The position numbers and the translations under genes were made by a program. Positions 33,908-45,117 of a DNA stretch of 64,000 bases are shown one piece after another. The stretch lies in assembly GCF_001625215.2 (NCBI RefSeq), contig NC_030385.2, forward strand, positions 7,309,135-7,373,134, given 5' to 3'. Every line of letters begins with the position of its first letter. Position 1 is the stretch's first letter. The notes under the pieces were generated by a model. It was given only the letters and a program-made list of their open reading frames with translations, did not search any database and was not told where the DNA came from. The stretch is from Daucus carota subsp. sativus. Lineage: Eukaryota; Streptophyta; Magnoliopsida; Apiales; Apiaceae.

Positions 33908-34741
33908 ATGAAGAGGAGACAGAAGGAATCATATTGGCATGACTGTATTGGCCTTTCATGTGTTGCACACAGAAGCTCATTGGAATTCAGGATTTATTTC
34001 TATTTTTATATAAATGAGCACCACATGATTGAACTTATCATGCTTATATCTTTCTTTTTAAATGATCAACCACGAGCGGATTGCTTAAGTCTTCAGACAT
34101 GGACAGCACGGCAATGGCTTTTTATAACTCAATGAAATTGAATAGATGCAATGGAAAATGTGCAAATTTCAGTGGTAGTATGGTGGTTGCAGACAGAAGG
34201 AACCTTATCAGCCTGAATTTAATTATCAGGACTGTGATCCATATTTAGAGATCATGCGCATCAGCAATTAGTCCAACTAAAATAACAACATCCACGAGTA
34301 GCATGTTTCTTAACTAGAGGCATAGGCAGGACAGAATTTCATCCCATGTCATTTAATATATTTCTAGGGGGAGGAACCTAACTAATGGAGCCTGCAGATT
34401 GGAACATTTAGAATCTTTACACCGTATTTTCTTCATAATTGAACCAGTTATCTAGGCTTTGTAGCTAATATGACCTATTGAAGCAATTAATTAACATCCA
34501 TGTGCAGAAACTCTATTACAGATTCATGACATAGTATGTACTAAATGGTTATTGTTTTTCTTTTCTCTCTTTTTCTATTTTTCTTTAAGGCAAGACAAAA
34601 TAATCATACATCAATAATTTGCTAAAGAATTGTAATGAATGTGGATATGATAACAGACAAATCTTTCCATAATATATTTTCACTTTGATCCAAGCACAAA
34701 AAAAAAATACCCCTTTAAAATAAAATTTAAGAAATGCTATT

Positions 34742-35388
34742 TCAGCGGAATAGTAGAAGATAAACTAATTGGTTTGAAAATTTGAGACTAGAGACTCTAC
34801 TCCTGACCAAAGATCTAAAAAGACAATCTGATTTCTCCTCAAGCTGGTGCATGTTCATGTCCAATGCAAATAAAGACTTATGTGCTTGTTGCATCCTGGT
34901 GAAATCAGTTTGGATGTTAATTTTCTGCTTGTACGCAACTTCCAAATCTATTTGCATTTTATGAGCTTCATTGCATCTGTGTTCACTGGCTCCATGTGCA
35001 TGCGCTGTCTTGACTACCATTGACCATCGGTTTTGTTTTCATGTTTCCTTCGCAGCAGAAAAGACTGAATGTCAGACTGACTTGTTCAACTTCTCTTAGG
35101 AGGTTCTAAATAACAGAAGTCTCATTGCTTTTCTCAGTCTGAGATTTCTTAGAACTAACAAAAACTTTCAATACAGATCAAGTAGCTTTCAATTTTTCTT
35201 GGTACATCAGCTTCTCTTCTCTTGCACAGAAGCTCTCATTTGAAAAAAAATGCAATTCTGTAGTTGTGTTGTACATATTTAAGAACCTTACAGATGCGCC
35301 AAGAACATCTTCAGCATCGCGGAATGCATCTTTGGAAATTGAAGTGACTCATACAAGCCAAACTGATGCTCCTCTACATCTTACCTTT
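34742..35388 (-). pseudogene. Type C DUF241 pseudogene 4
   Basis: The C-terminal part is open (HKMQIDLEVAYKQKINIQTD, MNMHQLEEKSDCLFRSL) and ends with an altered tail after LKFSNQ. The middle has frame breaks, and the N-terminal third is largely deleted: the remnant of the coding start runs straight into the promoter-like GGCACCTTTTATAAA block. It lies upstream of type A copy 5. Confidence 0.85.
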
Positions 35389-36349
35389 GCCTTTGGCACC
35401 TTTTATAAACAAAAGGAACCTATTGAAGTGCATTTCATGTGCTTGAGCGCCAACTTTGCTGAAACTCCAGACATGTTTCACATATGTTTCTACTTGAATC
35501 TAGCAAGATCTATTAAATAATCAAACACGAGTGAATTGCTAAAACTCTTGCATCTACAGCAGTATCAATTACAGCATGGTCTGCGGTCTATATTATCATC
35601 CACGAGGGGATTATATATTTAAAAATTGTTCATATCTCAATCATAATATACTGTCTGGGGGACAGATGGAACCTTGGCAGGCTGTCAAAAATTATTTAAA
35701 AACAGTCACAGGGATTCACAAATGAAAGTCCCGTTTATCAGCAATTCAACACTAAGTTCACATCAATAATATATTCAGATGATGATTCAGCTGATGCTAG
35801 GTGTCTAGGAGGCACTCCCATTTGGAAGGTGGGATTGGTAACATGCATGCTTCATGAGTAGAGGAACCTCGAGCCCGATTTGCAGGCAGGTCATCTAACT
35901 CAAAGAGCTGGCAGTCGAATAACTAAACTACATAAAATTTTGAATTAGGATTATACCGTTAAAAATTATTAAAAATCAAATAAAAAGTGATGCGGAAAGA
36001 TGAAGTGACTGTTTAATAGCTTAGATATTGTTAAATTGCATGTGTGTCATCCAACTCTGAAAACTTGCTATTAAGTCATTAAACTATCATCTTTTTAATC
36101 GAATTATATGTTTTGATTATGTGATAAAACTATCAATTTATAGTAAAAAAAAGTAATAATTTGTATGAAGATTTATATCAATGTGCAATCCTATTTAATT
36201 TAAACGTGTACCATGCGCCCCAAAAAAGACTTCATGATGTGTTCTGTATCAGATATTGCTTAAAAGGTCAGCACTAGTAAATCTGCTACATTCTTATAAT
36301 TATTATCATTTTTTTTGTTAATTGCAGACCTTGTATATTCAACATTTTC

Positions 36350-36700
36350 TGAACTTCCAGGAATCTCAAATCCTTGTTTGATTTCTTGTATATAGCTTCC
36401 AAAGTCATATACATTGACTGAAGTACTTGCTTGTTATCTTATCCATGTCTAATTCTGTTGACTTGAAATTGGTGAACGTCGTGATGTTTTTGCTGCAGGA
36501 CATTCAGAAAATTAGAAGAATATAACTATATTAAGATAATGTCTTCATGCTTTGCTTCTTTTTATAGAAGGCGATGCAGAGAACTAACTGATTGCAATGC
36601 ACAAGCTATTTAATTTTAAGACCTCTTGAGCTCCCAAGATATCATTTGCTTTGCTCGATTTCTTGTTTAGAGCTTCAAAAGCGATATCCATATGTTGACA
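36350..36700 (-). pseudogene. Small type B-like DUF241 relics
   Basis: The segment at about 36615-36695 (AAGACCTCTTGAGCTCCC, then CTCGATTTCTTGTTTAGAGC) matches the type B gene at about 38905-38985, and a weaker relic at about 36370-36420 (TTGATTTCTTGTATATAGCT) matches the same region again. Only the stretch before the C-terminal region survives. Confidence 0.65.
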
Positions 36701-37010
36701 GATAAGCTGAACAACATCTTATAAAAAGGCGATAAACAGTAATTATCATATAGGTAACCAAAAAAATGAAAATGTTAGGAGAATAGCGGAAGAATTTTCC
36801 TCCTTGTCTTTCTAATTTGTTCGCGATGGAGAAATGAACAAGAATAACAAAAGCAAGGATATAAAATGAGCCTGTATATGGTTTTGGAATTTTTCTCAGC
36901 ATATATTATCACTTCAACTGTAATACCTATATACATGATGTACTGTATAGAATCCTTGTAAAAAAATGTAAAGGATGCTATTGTAGCCTAAATATTCAGT
37001 TCACTAGAAA

Positions 37011-37811
37011 CTATTGGTTAAGCACATTGAGAATAGAGACTCTAGTCTTTATCAAAGATCTGTAAAGACATTCTAGATCCTCCTCACATTGTTGCATGTT
37101 CTTGTCAAGTGCCATCAAACACTTTTGTGCTCCTTGGATTCTTGAGAAATCAGACTCCATGTTGATTTTCTGCTTGTATATTGCTTCAATATCCATTTGC
37201 ATTTCCTCAACTTTGCCTTCACTGACTTCGTGTACACGCTTGGATTGTTTTGACTTGAAAACCAATGACCACCGGTTTTGCTTTGATGTTTCCTTTGCTG
37301 GAAATACTGATGAGAAAAGGGACTCGAACATCGTTATACTGACTTCTTCGACCTCTCTTAGCAGGCTCACAGTAGCAGAAGTCTCATGGCATTTTTTATT
37401 TTGAGACTTCTTGAAACTAGCAAGGCACTTGGAAACCATTTTGTTGACCTTTTTCATACAGATCAAGTAGCTTCCAATTTTGCTTGATACATCAGCTTCT
37501 CTTCTTCGAAGAGATGACTCAAGATCTTGCACAGAAGCTCTCATTTGGGAGAATGCTTCTTTAGTTAAGTTGCACAAATCCAGCAGCCTGATAGATGCAC
37601 CAAGAGCTTCTTCAGAATCGCTGGAATGCCTCATTGGCAATTGAAGATAGTCATCCACACATTCATACAAGTATTTTAGTCCACTTAGTTTATTGCATAG
37701 CGTTGAAGTGGATGTTTCATCTGATGACCTCAGTCTACACAACTGCTCCTCTACATCTGCGGCTGAAGGATGAGGTCTGGACGGTAAACTGATTGAACGA
37801 GAATGAGTCAT
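37011..37811 (-). CDS. DUF241 (BPS1-like) protein, type A copy 6
   Basis: Single exon, 266 residues, the longest type A copy, function unknown. Start MTHSRSISLPSRPHP at an ATG directly below the shared promoter block. Linker HEVSEGKVEEMQMD as in copy 5 but without copy 5's three-residue loss (RIQGAQKCLMALDKNMQQ is intact). Distinctive: LKYLYECVDDYLQLPMRHSS and NKKCHETSATVSL. The next gene upstream is the type B copy at 38791, in the place where type C copies stand in other units. Confidence 0.9.
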   Translation of the reverse strand: MTHSRSISLPSRPHPSAADVEEQLCRLRSSDETSTSTLCNKLSGLKYLYECVDDYLQLPMRHSSDSEEALGASIRLLDLCNLTKEAFSQMRASVQDLESSLRRREADVSSKIGSYLICMKKVNKMVSKCLASFKKSQNKKCHETSATVSLLREVEEVSITMFESLFSSVFPAKETSKQNRWSLVFKSKQSKRVHEVSEGKVEEMQMDIEAIYKQKINMESDFSRIQGAQKCLMALDKNMQQCEEDLECLYRSLIKTRVSILNVLNQ

Positions 37812-37932
37812 ATTTTTTATGAGGATTGTAGGAAAGGCTAGCTTTCAAGTTTTTTTGAAGAAAGAAAGAGAGAAACTCAATGAGATGTTATAGCTTTCAG
37901 ATTGGTTTGATCTAACCTTTGCCTTGAGCACC

Positions 37933-37941
37933 TTTTATATA
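37933..37941 (-). promoter_or_regulatory. TATA box of type A copy 6
   Basis: TATATAAAA on the minus strand, about 122 bp above the ATG. Confidence 0.7.
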
Positions 37942-38790
37942 ATGAAGAGGAGACAAAAGGAATCATATTGGCATTACTGTATTGGCCTTCCATGAGCTGG
38001 ACACAGAGAGTACATTAAAATTCAGGATGTCAACAAGATTGAAGTGATCTAGACTACAGACAGCTCAATCAGTTCATCTTCTTAATATAATCATCCACGA
38101 GTGCATTGCTAAAGTCTTTCAGACACGGACAGCACTAGTATGCATTATTTATCTCAGGAAAATTGAAAAGATCATGCAATTTGAAACTTGCATATTTCAA
38201 TGATAGTATGGTGGTTGCAGACATAAGGAATCTTGGCAGCCTGAACTTAGTTATCAAGGGCTGTGATCCGTATTTAAAGATCACGTTCATCGGAAATTAT
38301 CTAGTTTACATCAAGTTTCACATATAAAATAACAAAATAACAACTCCCACAAGTACCATGCTCCATAACCAGAGACAAGGCAGGACAGGATTTCATGCCA
38401 TAACATCTTGATCATATCTTTTATATTTTGTAGGGCAGATCGGAGCATTAAGAATCTTTACACCATTTTAGGTCCTATTTAAGTAGTTGATTAACATCCA
38501 TGTGCAAACAGTCTGATACAGATTCATTGCATATATGATTTGCATATGGTTATGCCAAATGTCTGTACCCATAATTACATATATAATATCTTTTATGCTT
38601 TGCTTCCGTTTTCAGAAGGCTTCTGTATAGAGAACCATATAAGATGACTTGAAAATTAATATAGAATTGTTGTCTGTAATCTTTTAACTTTGATTTGAAT
38701 GTAAACATATACAGTTTCTGTACAATCATCAACAAAAACTCATCCCTCACAAAAAATCGGGGATGTAGCAATAGTCTATCCAAAAAAGGA

Positions 38791-39633
38791 CTAGTGGTTG
38801 AGAACATTGAGTATGGACACTCGTGTCTTGATCAATGATCGGACTAGTAAGTCTAATTTTTCTTCACATTCTTGCATGTTCATGTCCATTGCCATCAGGC
38901 ATTTTAAGACCTCTTGAGTTCCCAAGATATCATTTGCTTTGCTTGATTTCTTGTTCAGAGCTTCTAAAATCATATCCATCTTTTGAATTTGGTTGATATT
39001 TTCTTCTATGTCCCCTTCACAATGTACACGTTTGGATTGTGTTGACTTGAAAACCAAAGACCATCTGTTTGATGTTACCTTTGCAGGACAGATGGAGGAA
39101 AATATGGACTCGAATACTCTGATGCTGACTTCTTCAACTTCCCTCAGAAGGCCAACAATAGCTGGAGTCTCAGTGCTTTTGTTAATTTTCGACTTCTTAG
39201 AACTGGTAAAGCACTTGGAGATCATTTTCTTCACTTTCTTCTTACAGATCAAATAGCTTCCAGTTTTGCTTGATATATCAGATTCTCTTCTTCTTATAGA
39301 TGACTCAAATTGTTGAACGGAGGATCTCATTAGTGAGAGAGAATCTTTTGAGGTGCTGCACAAATCCAATAACCTAATAGATCCGCAAAGAATATCCTCT
39401 GCACAGCTCAAGTAATCTTGCTTTGCAGCTGGCAATTGAAGCAAATCTTCTACACACTCGTACAAGTCTATAAGCGTGGATAATTTGTTGCATTTAGTTG
39501 TTGATGAAGAGGTTGTCTCTTCTAGGGTCCTTAATCTGCACAGGTGCTCCTCAACACTAACAGTAAAAGGATGAGATCTGGATGGGAAGCTAATGGAACG
39601 AGAATGAACACTAACTTTAGTTGTTGAAGCCAT
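38791..39633 (-). CDS. DUF241 (BPS1-like) protein, type B copy 1
   Basis: Single exon, 280 residues, function unknown. Start MASTTKVSVHSRSISFPSRS; the frame extends nine codons upstream only to a TTG. Differs from type A by a longer N-terminus, a Ser/Thr-rich insert (LEETTSSSTTKCNKLSTL), KQDYLSCAEDILCGSIRLLD, KKSKINKSTETPAIVGLLRE, and a different linker (HCEGDIEENINQIQKMDMIL). C-terminus EEKLDLLVRSLIKTRVSILN-VLNH. Closest relatives in the window are the two copies at 60.5 and 62.5 kb, about 20 kb away, so type B predates the split of the two arrays. A TATATATA box lies at 39713-39720, about 80 bp upstream. Confidence 0.9.
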   Translation of the reverse strand: MASTTKVSVHSRSISFPSRSHPFTVSVEEHLCRLRTLEETTSSSTTKCNKLSTLIDLYECVEDLLQLPAAKQDYLSCAEDILCGSIRLLDLCSTSKDSLSLMRSSVQQFESSIRRRESDISSKTGSYLICKKKVKKMISKCFTSSKKSKINKSTETPAIVGLLREVEEVSIRVFESIFSSICPAKVTSNRWSLVFKSTQSKRVHCEGDIEENINQIQKMDMILEALNKKSSKANDILGTQEVLKCLMAMDMNMQECEEKLDLLVRSLIKTRVSILNVLNH

Positions 39634-39719
39634 TTTCGTTGGAGGAGGAATAGATGCCAATGAAATGCTAAACTCAGGTTTGATTTGGTAGACCTCTCAT
39701 GTGGATACCTAATATATAT

Positions 39720-39990
39720 AGGAGAAGGGAGACAGAAGGAATATTAATGTTGTAACTTTGTTTCATTCATGTGTTTGACACCGGAATTTGCTAAAATTCA
39801 GGATTTGCGGATCTTAATAATAGTAGATTGTCTAAGGACAAGAAGAACCTTGGCTGCATGTAAATTAATATCAGATACAAGAGGCCAGACTGGTGTGTCT
39901 TTCTGCTAAGTTTCTGTAAAGGAAAAACAGACAAGATAGTAAATTATTGCAGCATGTCCTTTGATCTGTTATACACTTGGTCACAATTTC
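39720..39990. repeat. Upstream flank shared with 31740-31950
   Basis: Both contain TTTCATTYATGTGYTTRACACC, TTGCTAWAATTC and AGATTGTCTARGGACAAGAAG in the same order. This ties type A copy 4 to a type B-like upstream region. Confidence 0.65.
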
Positions 39991-40329
39991 AAATTAAAAA
40001 TTCCAACACTATGTCAAGACATTTTTCATTCATTAATATTTTCTCTATGCCTTCTAGAGGTATCTGCATTTAATCACTGATATTGTTTTTTTTTTTTGTT
40101 TTTTTTCCTCTGGGGGATGATCAAACAAGAAAGAAAGAACCTTTAGATATTTCATGATTATTGCCAGAAGAATCTAATGAGTCTGGATATTATACTGAAC
40201 TTCTTCTCATCATATACATTCCCTTTTTCATTCTGATACATCTATCCATCTACTCTTAGTCGTGTACAGAATCATCGATTATGTTGTCAACAAAGGAAAG
40301 AAGTTGTCTGAGCTTGATAATTATAATTA

Positions 40330-41534
40330 AGAAACTATTGGTTAAAGAAATAGATAATAGAAACTATTGGTTAAAGAAATAGATAATAGAGACTCTAGTG
40401 TGATTTCGCACATTGTTGCATATTCATGTCTAGTGCCATTAAACACTTTGTTGCTGCATGAATCCTCAAGATATTAGATTGCATGTTTATTTTGCTTCAG
40501 TATTGATTTGCATATTCTGAACTTCACTGCAGGGCCGGCTCGTAATGAAGGCGAGTTAGGCAATCGCCTAAAGCCCCGTGTTGAGAAGGCCCCAAAATTT
40601 TTATTGGTATGTATTTATGTAGGTATATATGTACAAAAATAAATAAACTAGCTTCATGATTTAAAAGAATCAAAAAAAAATATTCGAATTATCTTACAAT
40701 AGGCCCCAAAATGAAATTAGTACGTATACATTGAGGTATATTTATATATGTAAAAAGAAATTGGTTTCATGGTATTAAAAGAATTTTTTTAAAAAAACTA
40801 GAATTAATATCTAAATCTGGTAAAAAAATTGAAAAATACTGTGTGATAATTTTTTTTAAAAGAATGATAATTAAAATATTAATATTGATAGTTTTAGTCA
40901 TTTTTTTTTGCTAACTTAATAAATACTTGATTTGAATCCTAACTAATAATAAATATGTAAATAATTTTTTTTATTGGAATGTAACTTGGTTCTTGTGAAT
41001 ATAAATTTTAGTTGTCAAAAATAAAAAAAAATGTTAGAGATTCTATTATAATTTTTTCAGTCTCTCTTCTGTTTAATTATTTTTTAAATTTTAATTTTAA
41101 TAACACAAATACTTTTATTATAATATTAAATAATATAAAACTATCAATGTATATAGGTTATTTATGTTATGCACAAGTCACGTTACACCGATGATGTCCA
41201 GTTTTTGCAAAAAAAAAATAAAATTACTTCTGAGTTTTATATTATAATATTTAAATATTAAAAAAATATTTATATTAGTAATATAATATTTAAATTTTTG
41301 ATTAGGCCTCATTTTGAGGTTTCCGCCTAAGGCCACAAAATTTCTTGAGCGGGCCCTGCTTCACTGCTCCTTTCTTGATTGACACTGTACACACTTTTGC
41401 ATTTAGATGACTTGAAAACCAGAGACCATCTCTTTTGGTTTAATGTTTCCTAGCAGGAAGGACCTATGAAAAACGGATTGGAATAGCAGTATAATGACTT
41501 CCTCAACTTCTACTATGAGGCTTAACAATAACTA
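40330..41534 (-). pseudogene. DUF241 pseudogene 5, split by a hAT element
   Basis: The C-terminal half is traceable at 40330-40529 (ACTATTGGTTAAAGAAATAG to the GCTTCAGTATTGATTTGCAT segment) and continues at 41367-41530 after the inserted element. A 29-bp stretch near the 3' end is duplicated in tandem. The N-terminal half is missing, and a Stowaway element sits at the break. Several frame breaks; no product. Confidence 0.8.
40530..41358. mobile_element. hAT-type element inside DUF241 pseudogene 5
   Basis: Terminal inverted repeats CAGGGCCGGCTC and GAGCGGGCCCTG, with an exact 8-bp duplication CTTCACTG on both sides (40522-40529, 41359-41366). 829 bp, AT-rich, no transposase. Subterminal AGGCCCCAAA and GGCCTCATTTTGAGG words resemble those of known plant hAT elements with CAGGGCCGG ends. 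Confidence 0.9.
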
Positions 41535-41769
41535 CTCCCTCCGTCCCATTTTAACTGCTTTTGACTTTTTTACACGTATTTTAAGATGTTAAAAAAATAA
41601 CATCTAAACATAATAATTTCTTATAAAATTTATATCAAATAAAAGTTCAGAACCTAAACTTTTATTTGATATAAGAATTGAATTATTTTATTAAGTGTAG
41701 ATATTATTTTTTTACATCTTAATATACGTGCTAGAAAGTCAAACATCAGTTAAAATGGGACAGAGGGAG
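41535..41769. mobile_element. Stowaway MITE
   Basis: CTCCCTCCGTCCCATTTTAA at the left, matching inverted sequence GTTAAAATGGGACAGAGGGAG-type at the right with one mismatch, and TA on both sides. 235 bp. Confidence 0.9.
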
Positions 41770-41773
41770 TACT

Positions 41774-43280
41774 AGTTATTGAAAACTAGCAGTATAATGA
41801 TTTGTAGTTGTTGAAAACTTTAAATTGACATCAGATATATGACTACTAGTTCTTAAACTTGATATTGACGTCACATTCCTTGTTTCCCTCTTTTCCATAC
41901 GTCCCAGTCGCCTTTTATAGTAATTTAGCTACTCTCATCGAAATTCGTAATACTTGAGTCAAATTTTTGAGCTTTAGTAAAAAACTATTTTTATATTTTA
42001 TATTAAGAGATTTGTATTCCTTGGTCCCGCCCCAATCTTTTATATTATTGTTGAACATGAAATTAATAAAAATATATTCTCTACCTAATAATCCTCTCTG
42101 TAACATAATTCTATAAAACAATGTGTAGATTAGTGAGATTAATTTATATTTAATTGATATACATGATGGATATAAGTAGCCGGTGCAGTTTTTATATTAC
42201 AAAAATATGTTATTCTTAAAAGGTTTCGAAATATGAGTATATTCAAAAGGAAATGGATAATAAGTGAACTTTTTATATTGCTTCTTATAAATATATACAT
42301 ATAAATAGTGATTCATTACAAAACAACTCTTAAAAAAAAATTAAAAATGAGTATAATTTAGTGATAATCACTTTAGTGATTTGTGTTGTAAAAATTGGTA
42401 AAAACCTTCCAGAATTGGTGATAACCTCATATTTGTATATGTGCATATACAGAAGATTTTGTGGTTGGGATACGTCGGGGGCGGTGAGTGGTTGAGGTTC
42501 AACAAGGTGGGGTTGTGGTTTTAGGCACCACAACCCGAGGTTGGCAGCGAGAGCGATGATACTCAATCATTATATCAATAATATCAATCGTTATATCAAT
42601 AATATAAATATTACAAGATAATATTCAGAAGTAATATCTTCCGCAAAGAATGGGGTAATGGACGGAGAAGGTATAGAGTATAGATGATATCTAAATAAAT
42701 ATTTAGAGTGTTTAGACTTTAACTGATCGAGACATGAGAAGTTACATTAACATTATAAATTAATATATATGTGTAATGTGATGTGTGTATAATATAAATA
42801 ACTTGCATATATCGATAATTGCATATTTATTTAAAATTATATTAAAGTGTGTTATTAAAATAAAATTTAATAGCAAATGAACTTAAGGAAGAGTATAATA
42901 AAATCTCTACCGTTTCTTTTTAGTTTTGATAGTTAAAAATTATGTTTTAGGTTAGAGATTAAAATCAAAGCATTTATTAAGTTAGCACAAAAACAAAACA
43001 TGACCAATACTACTAATATTAATATTTTAATTATTATTTTTTTAAAAAGGTTGATCCCACAGAAATTTTCAAATGTTTTTACAGAGATTTAGATATCAAT
43101 TCTAATTTTTCTTTTAGTTTTTTTTTAATATCATAAATCTAATTATTTTTTTGCATATGTACATCTAGAAGATAAATTTTCGGGATCTCTTGAAAATGAT
43201 AATTCTACTTTTGTTTTATTTTTCTTTTAGTATCATGAAGCTAATTTAATTATTTTGCTTATATATATTTACGTGTATAT
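41774..43280. other. AT-rich gene-free spacer
   Basis: No supported gene. A GC-richer patch at about 42465-42555 gives a short minus-strand open frame with no domain. The rest is low-complexity AT sequence. Confidence 0.5.
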
Positions 43281-43680
43281 AAAGCTTTAATTCGAGCCGA
43301 GCCGGGCGAATTTCAAGTCGAGCCTAAGCCGAACCAAGTTTAATTGAGTCGAGCCGAGCCGGCTCGATTAACTAATCGAGCCTAAATCTTTGTCCGAACT
43401 CGACTCGGTTAATTTCACGAGTCGAGTCGAGCCAGCTCGTTTAGCTAAACGAGCCAGTTTTAACGAGTCGAGCGAGCCAGCTCATGTAATTTTACACTTA
43501 ATCGACCCCAAACCTCTGCCCGAACTCGGCTCGTTTAATTTCACGAGTCGAGTCGAGTTGGAACGAGCCGAAATCTTTGCCCGAACTCGGCTCTTTAACG
43601 AGTCGAGTCGAGTCGAGCCCATTTAAACGAGTTCGAGTCGGGCGAGCTTACGAGCCGCCCGACTCGAATTACAGCTCTGC
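43281..43680. mobile_element. hAT-type MITE with GAGCCGAGCC repeats
   Basis: Left AAAGCTTTAATTCGAGCC and right GACTCGAATTACAGCTCTGC are imperfect inverted repeats. GTGTATAT (43273-43280) and GTGTATAC (43681-43688) form a near-perfect 8-bp duplication. The interior is dense CGAGCCGAGC / ACGAGTCGAGTC repeats; open frames through them are not genes. Confidence 0.75.
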
Positions 43681-43688
43681 GTGTATAC

Positions 43689-44001
43689 ATTATATACTAA
43701 TATAAATTTTGGGATTTTAGAGATGGCCTAGCTGGCTGTATTATGAGCTGGTGTTTGGCCAATAGCTAGGTATATGTGCTTTCCATGATGGATATGGATC
43801 CTCCGGAAATGGAGGTAGAGTCGGAGAAGATAGAGGTGGGGATGGGGTCGTGGGAAGATTTAGTGATATTTTGTTTGGATATCAATGAAATTCCAGCTTT
43901 TTAGTTTATATCCTTATTACAGTAGATATTACGGCAATTTTTGTATTATTAGCAGAATTTAATGTCTAGAAATTCCACAAAACTAGTCACATGCTCACAG
44001 C
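43689..44001. other. Short spacer without a gene
   Basis: About 310 bp between two transposons. A purine-rich stretch near 43795-43860 (GGAGGTAGAGTCGGAGAAG) is the only notable feature. Confidence 0.4.
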
Positions 44002-44499
44002 CAGTGGCGGATGGAGCATTGCTAATGGGAGGTCACGTGACCTACCATTTTTTTAAATATTTTTTTTAGTTATATGTTAGGTGGGTAGTGGGTACAGGCA
44101 GGGTACTGAACTACTCATGCATAATGCATAATACATAATACATTTGGCATCCTGTTTAAATTTAAACGGACACAGTGATACAGCTCTTTCCTCCCTCTGT
44201 CAAATACCAGGCATCTCCATCGAGTCATGAGTCATCGACTGATTTTTTCACTCTAAATCTTCAATTTCATGATATGATTCATCTCCAAAATTCTCCTCTA
44301 TTATACTCATAGTTTCAGATTTTTTAGAAATCGCAATTTGAAAAAGAAAAAACAGAGACTATAAGCTGTTCGATAAAATGTCATTGTGAATTTTGTTAGA
44401 TATAATTTGATATTATCTATAAATCAAGTTTTTTCTTAATTTCATCGACATATGTTAAAAATGTGACACACCATAATCTACATCCTGTATCCGCCACTG
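44002..44499. mobile_element. hAT-type element with CAGTGGCGGA ends
   Basis: Ends CAGTGGCGGATGGAGC and TATCCGCCACTG, with an exact 8-bp duplication CTCACAGC (43994-44001, 44500-44507). 498 bp without coding capacity. Confidence 0.9.
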
Positions 44500-44785
44500 C
44501 TCACAGCTATAACCAGCACACCACAATCCTGCAGACTGCAGACATATATGCATGCATGAGTACTGGAAATGCGTTTATCATTCGAATGACAGCAAAAGAC
44601 CCTACTCGGCACCAGCGGCTTACACAAGTCTACACTGGTCGAATAACATTTGTCCTTTGTCTTTTCTTTTTCTGGCATGTGCTCCTGTCTTGTAGCGTTC
44701 CTAGTTGGACTTCCTTTCTTTTACTTATTCTCGAAAATGTATTTGCAATTATTGAGACGAACTTGATAACTATCCTGGAGATATT

Positions 44786-45012
44786 GGCCCTGTTTGTTTA
44801 AGAGAAGCAGAAGCTGCTTCTAGCTTCTGCTTCTCTTGACCCGTTTGTGTAAAGAAGTAGAAGCACTTTTAAGAAGCTGAGAATGCTAGTTTCTCACTCA
44901 CAGCTTCTGCTTCTTTTTCAAACACTTTATTAACTTATTTACTTCTCACTTCTGCTCCACTTCTCTAGTTTAAGCAAGAAGTTACTTCTTTTAAGCTTGC
45001 CCAAACGGCCCC
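44786..45012. mobile_element. TIR-type MITE rich in GAAGCAGAAGC words
   Basis: Left GGCCCTGTTTGTTTAAG and right CTTGCCCAAACGGCCCC form imperfect inverted repeats. ATT abuts both sides. Interior repeats of AGAAGCAGAAGCTGCTTCT in both orientations. Related in word content to the element at 55756. Confidence 0.65.
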
Positions 45013-45117
45013 ATTGATTCTGTTGGAACGTTGTATTATAGCGACGGCTACAAGCCTACATCAGTATCACAGTTTGTGCTGCAAGCGTTAAATTTTAAAT
45101 ACTTTAGTACATGCGAT

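Noticed and set aside
43390-43626. Open frame with repeated NFTSRVE-like pieces
   Set aside because: Lies wholly within the GAGCCGAGCC repeats of a hAT-type MITE.
44463-44801. 112-codon plus-strand open frame
   Set aside because: Starts inside one transposon end and runs into the next; no domain.
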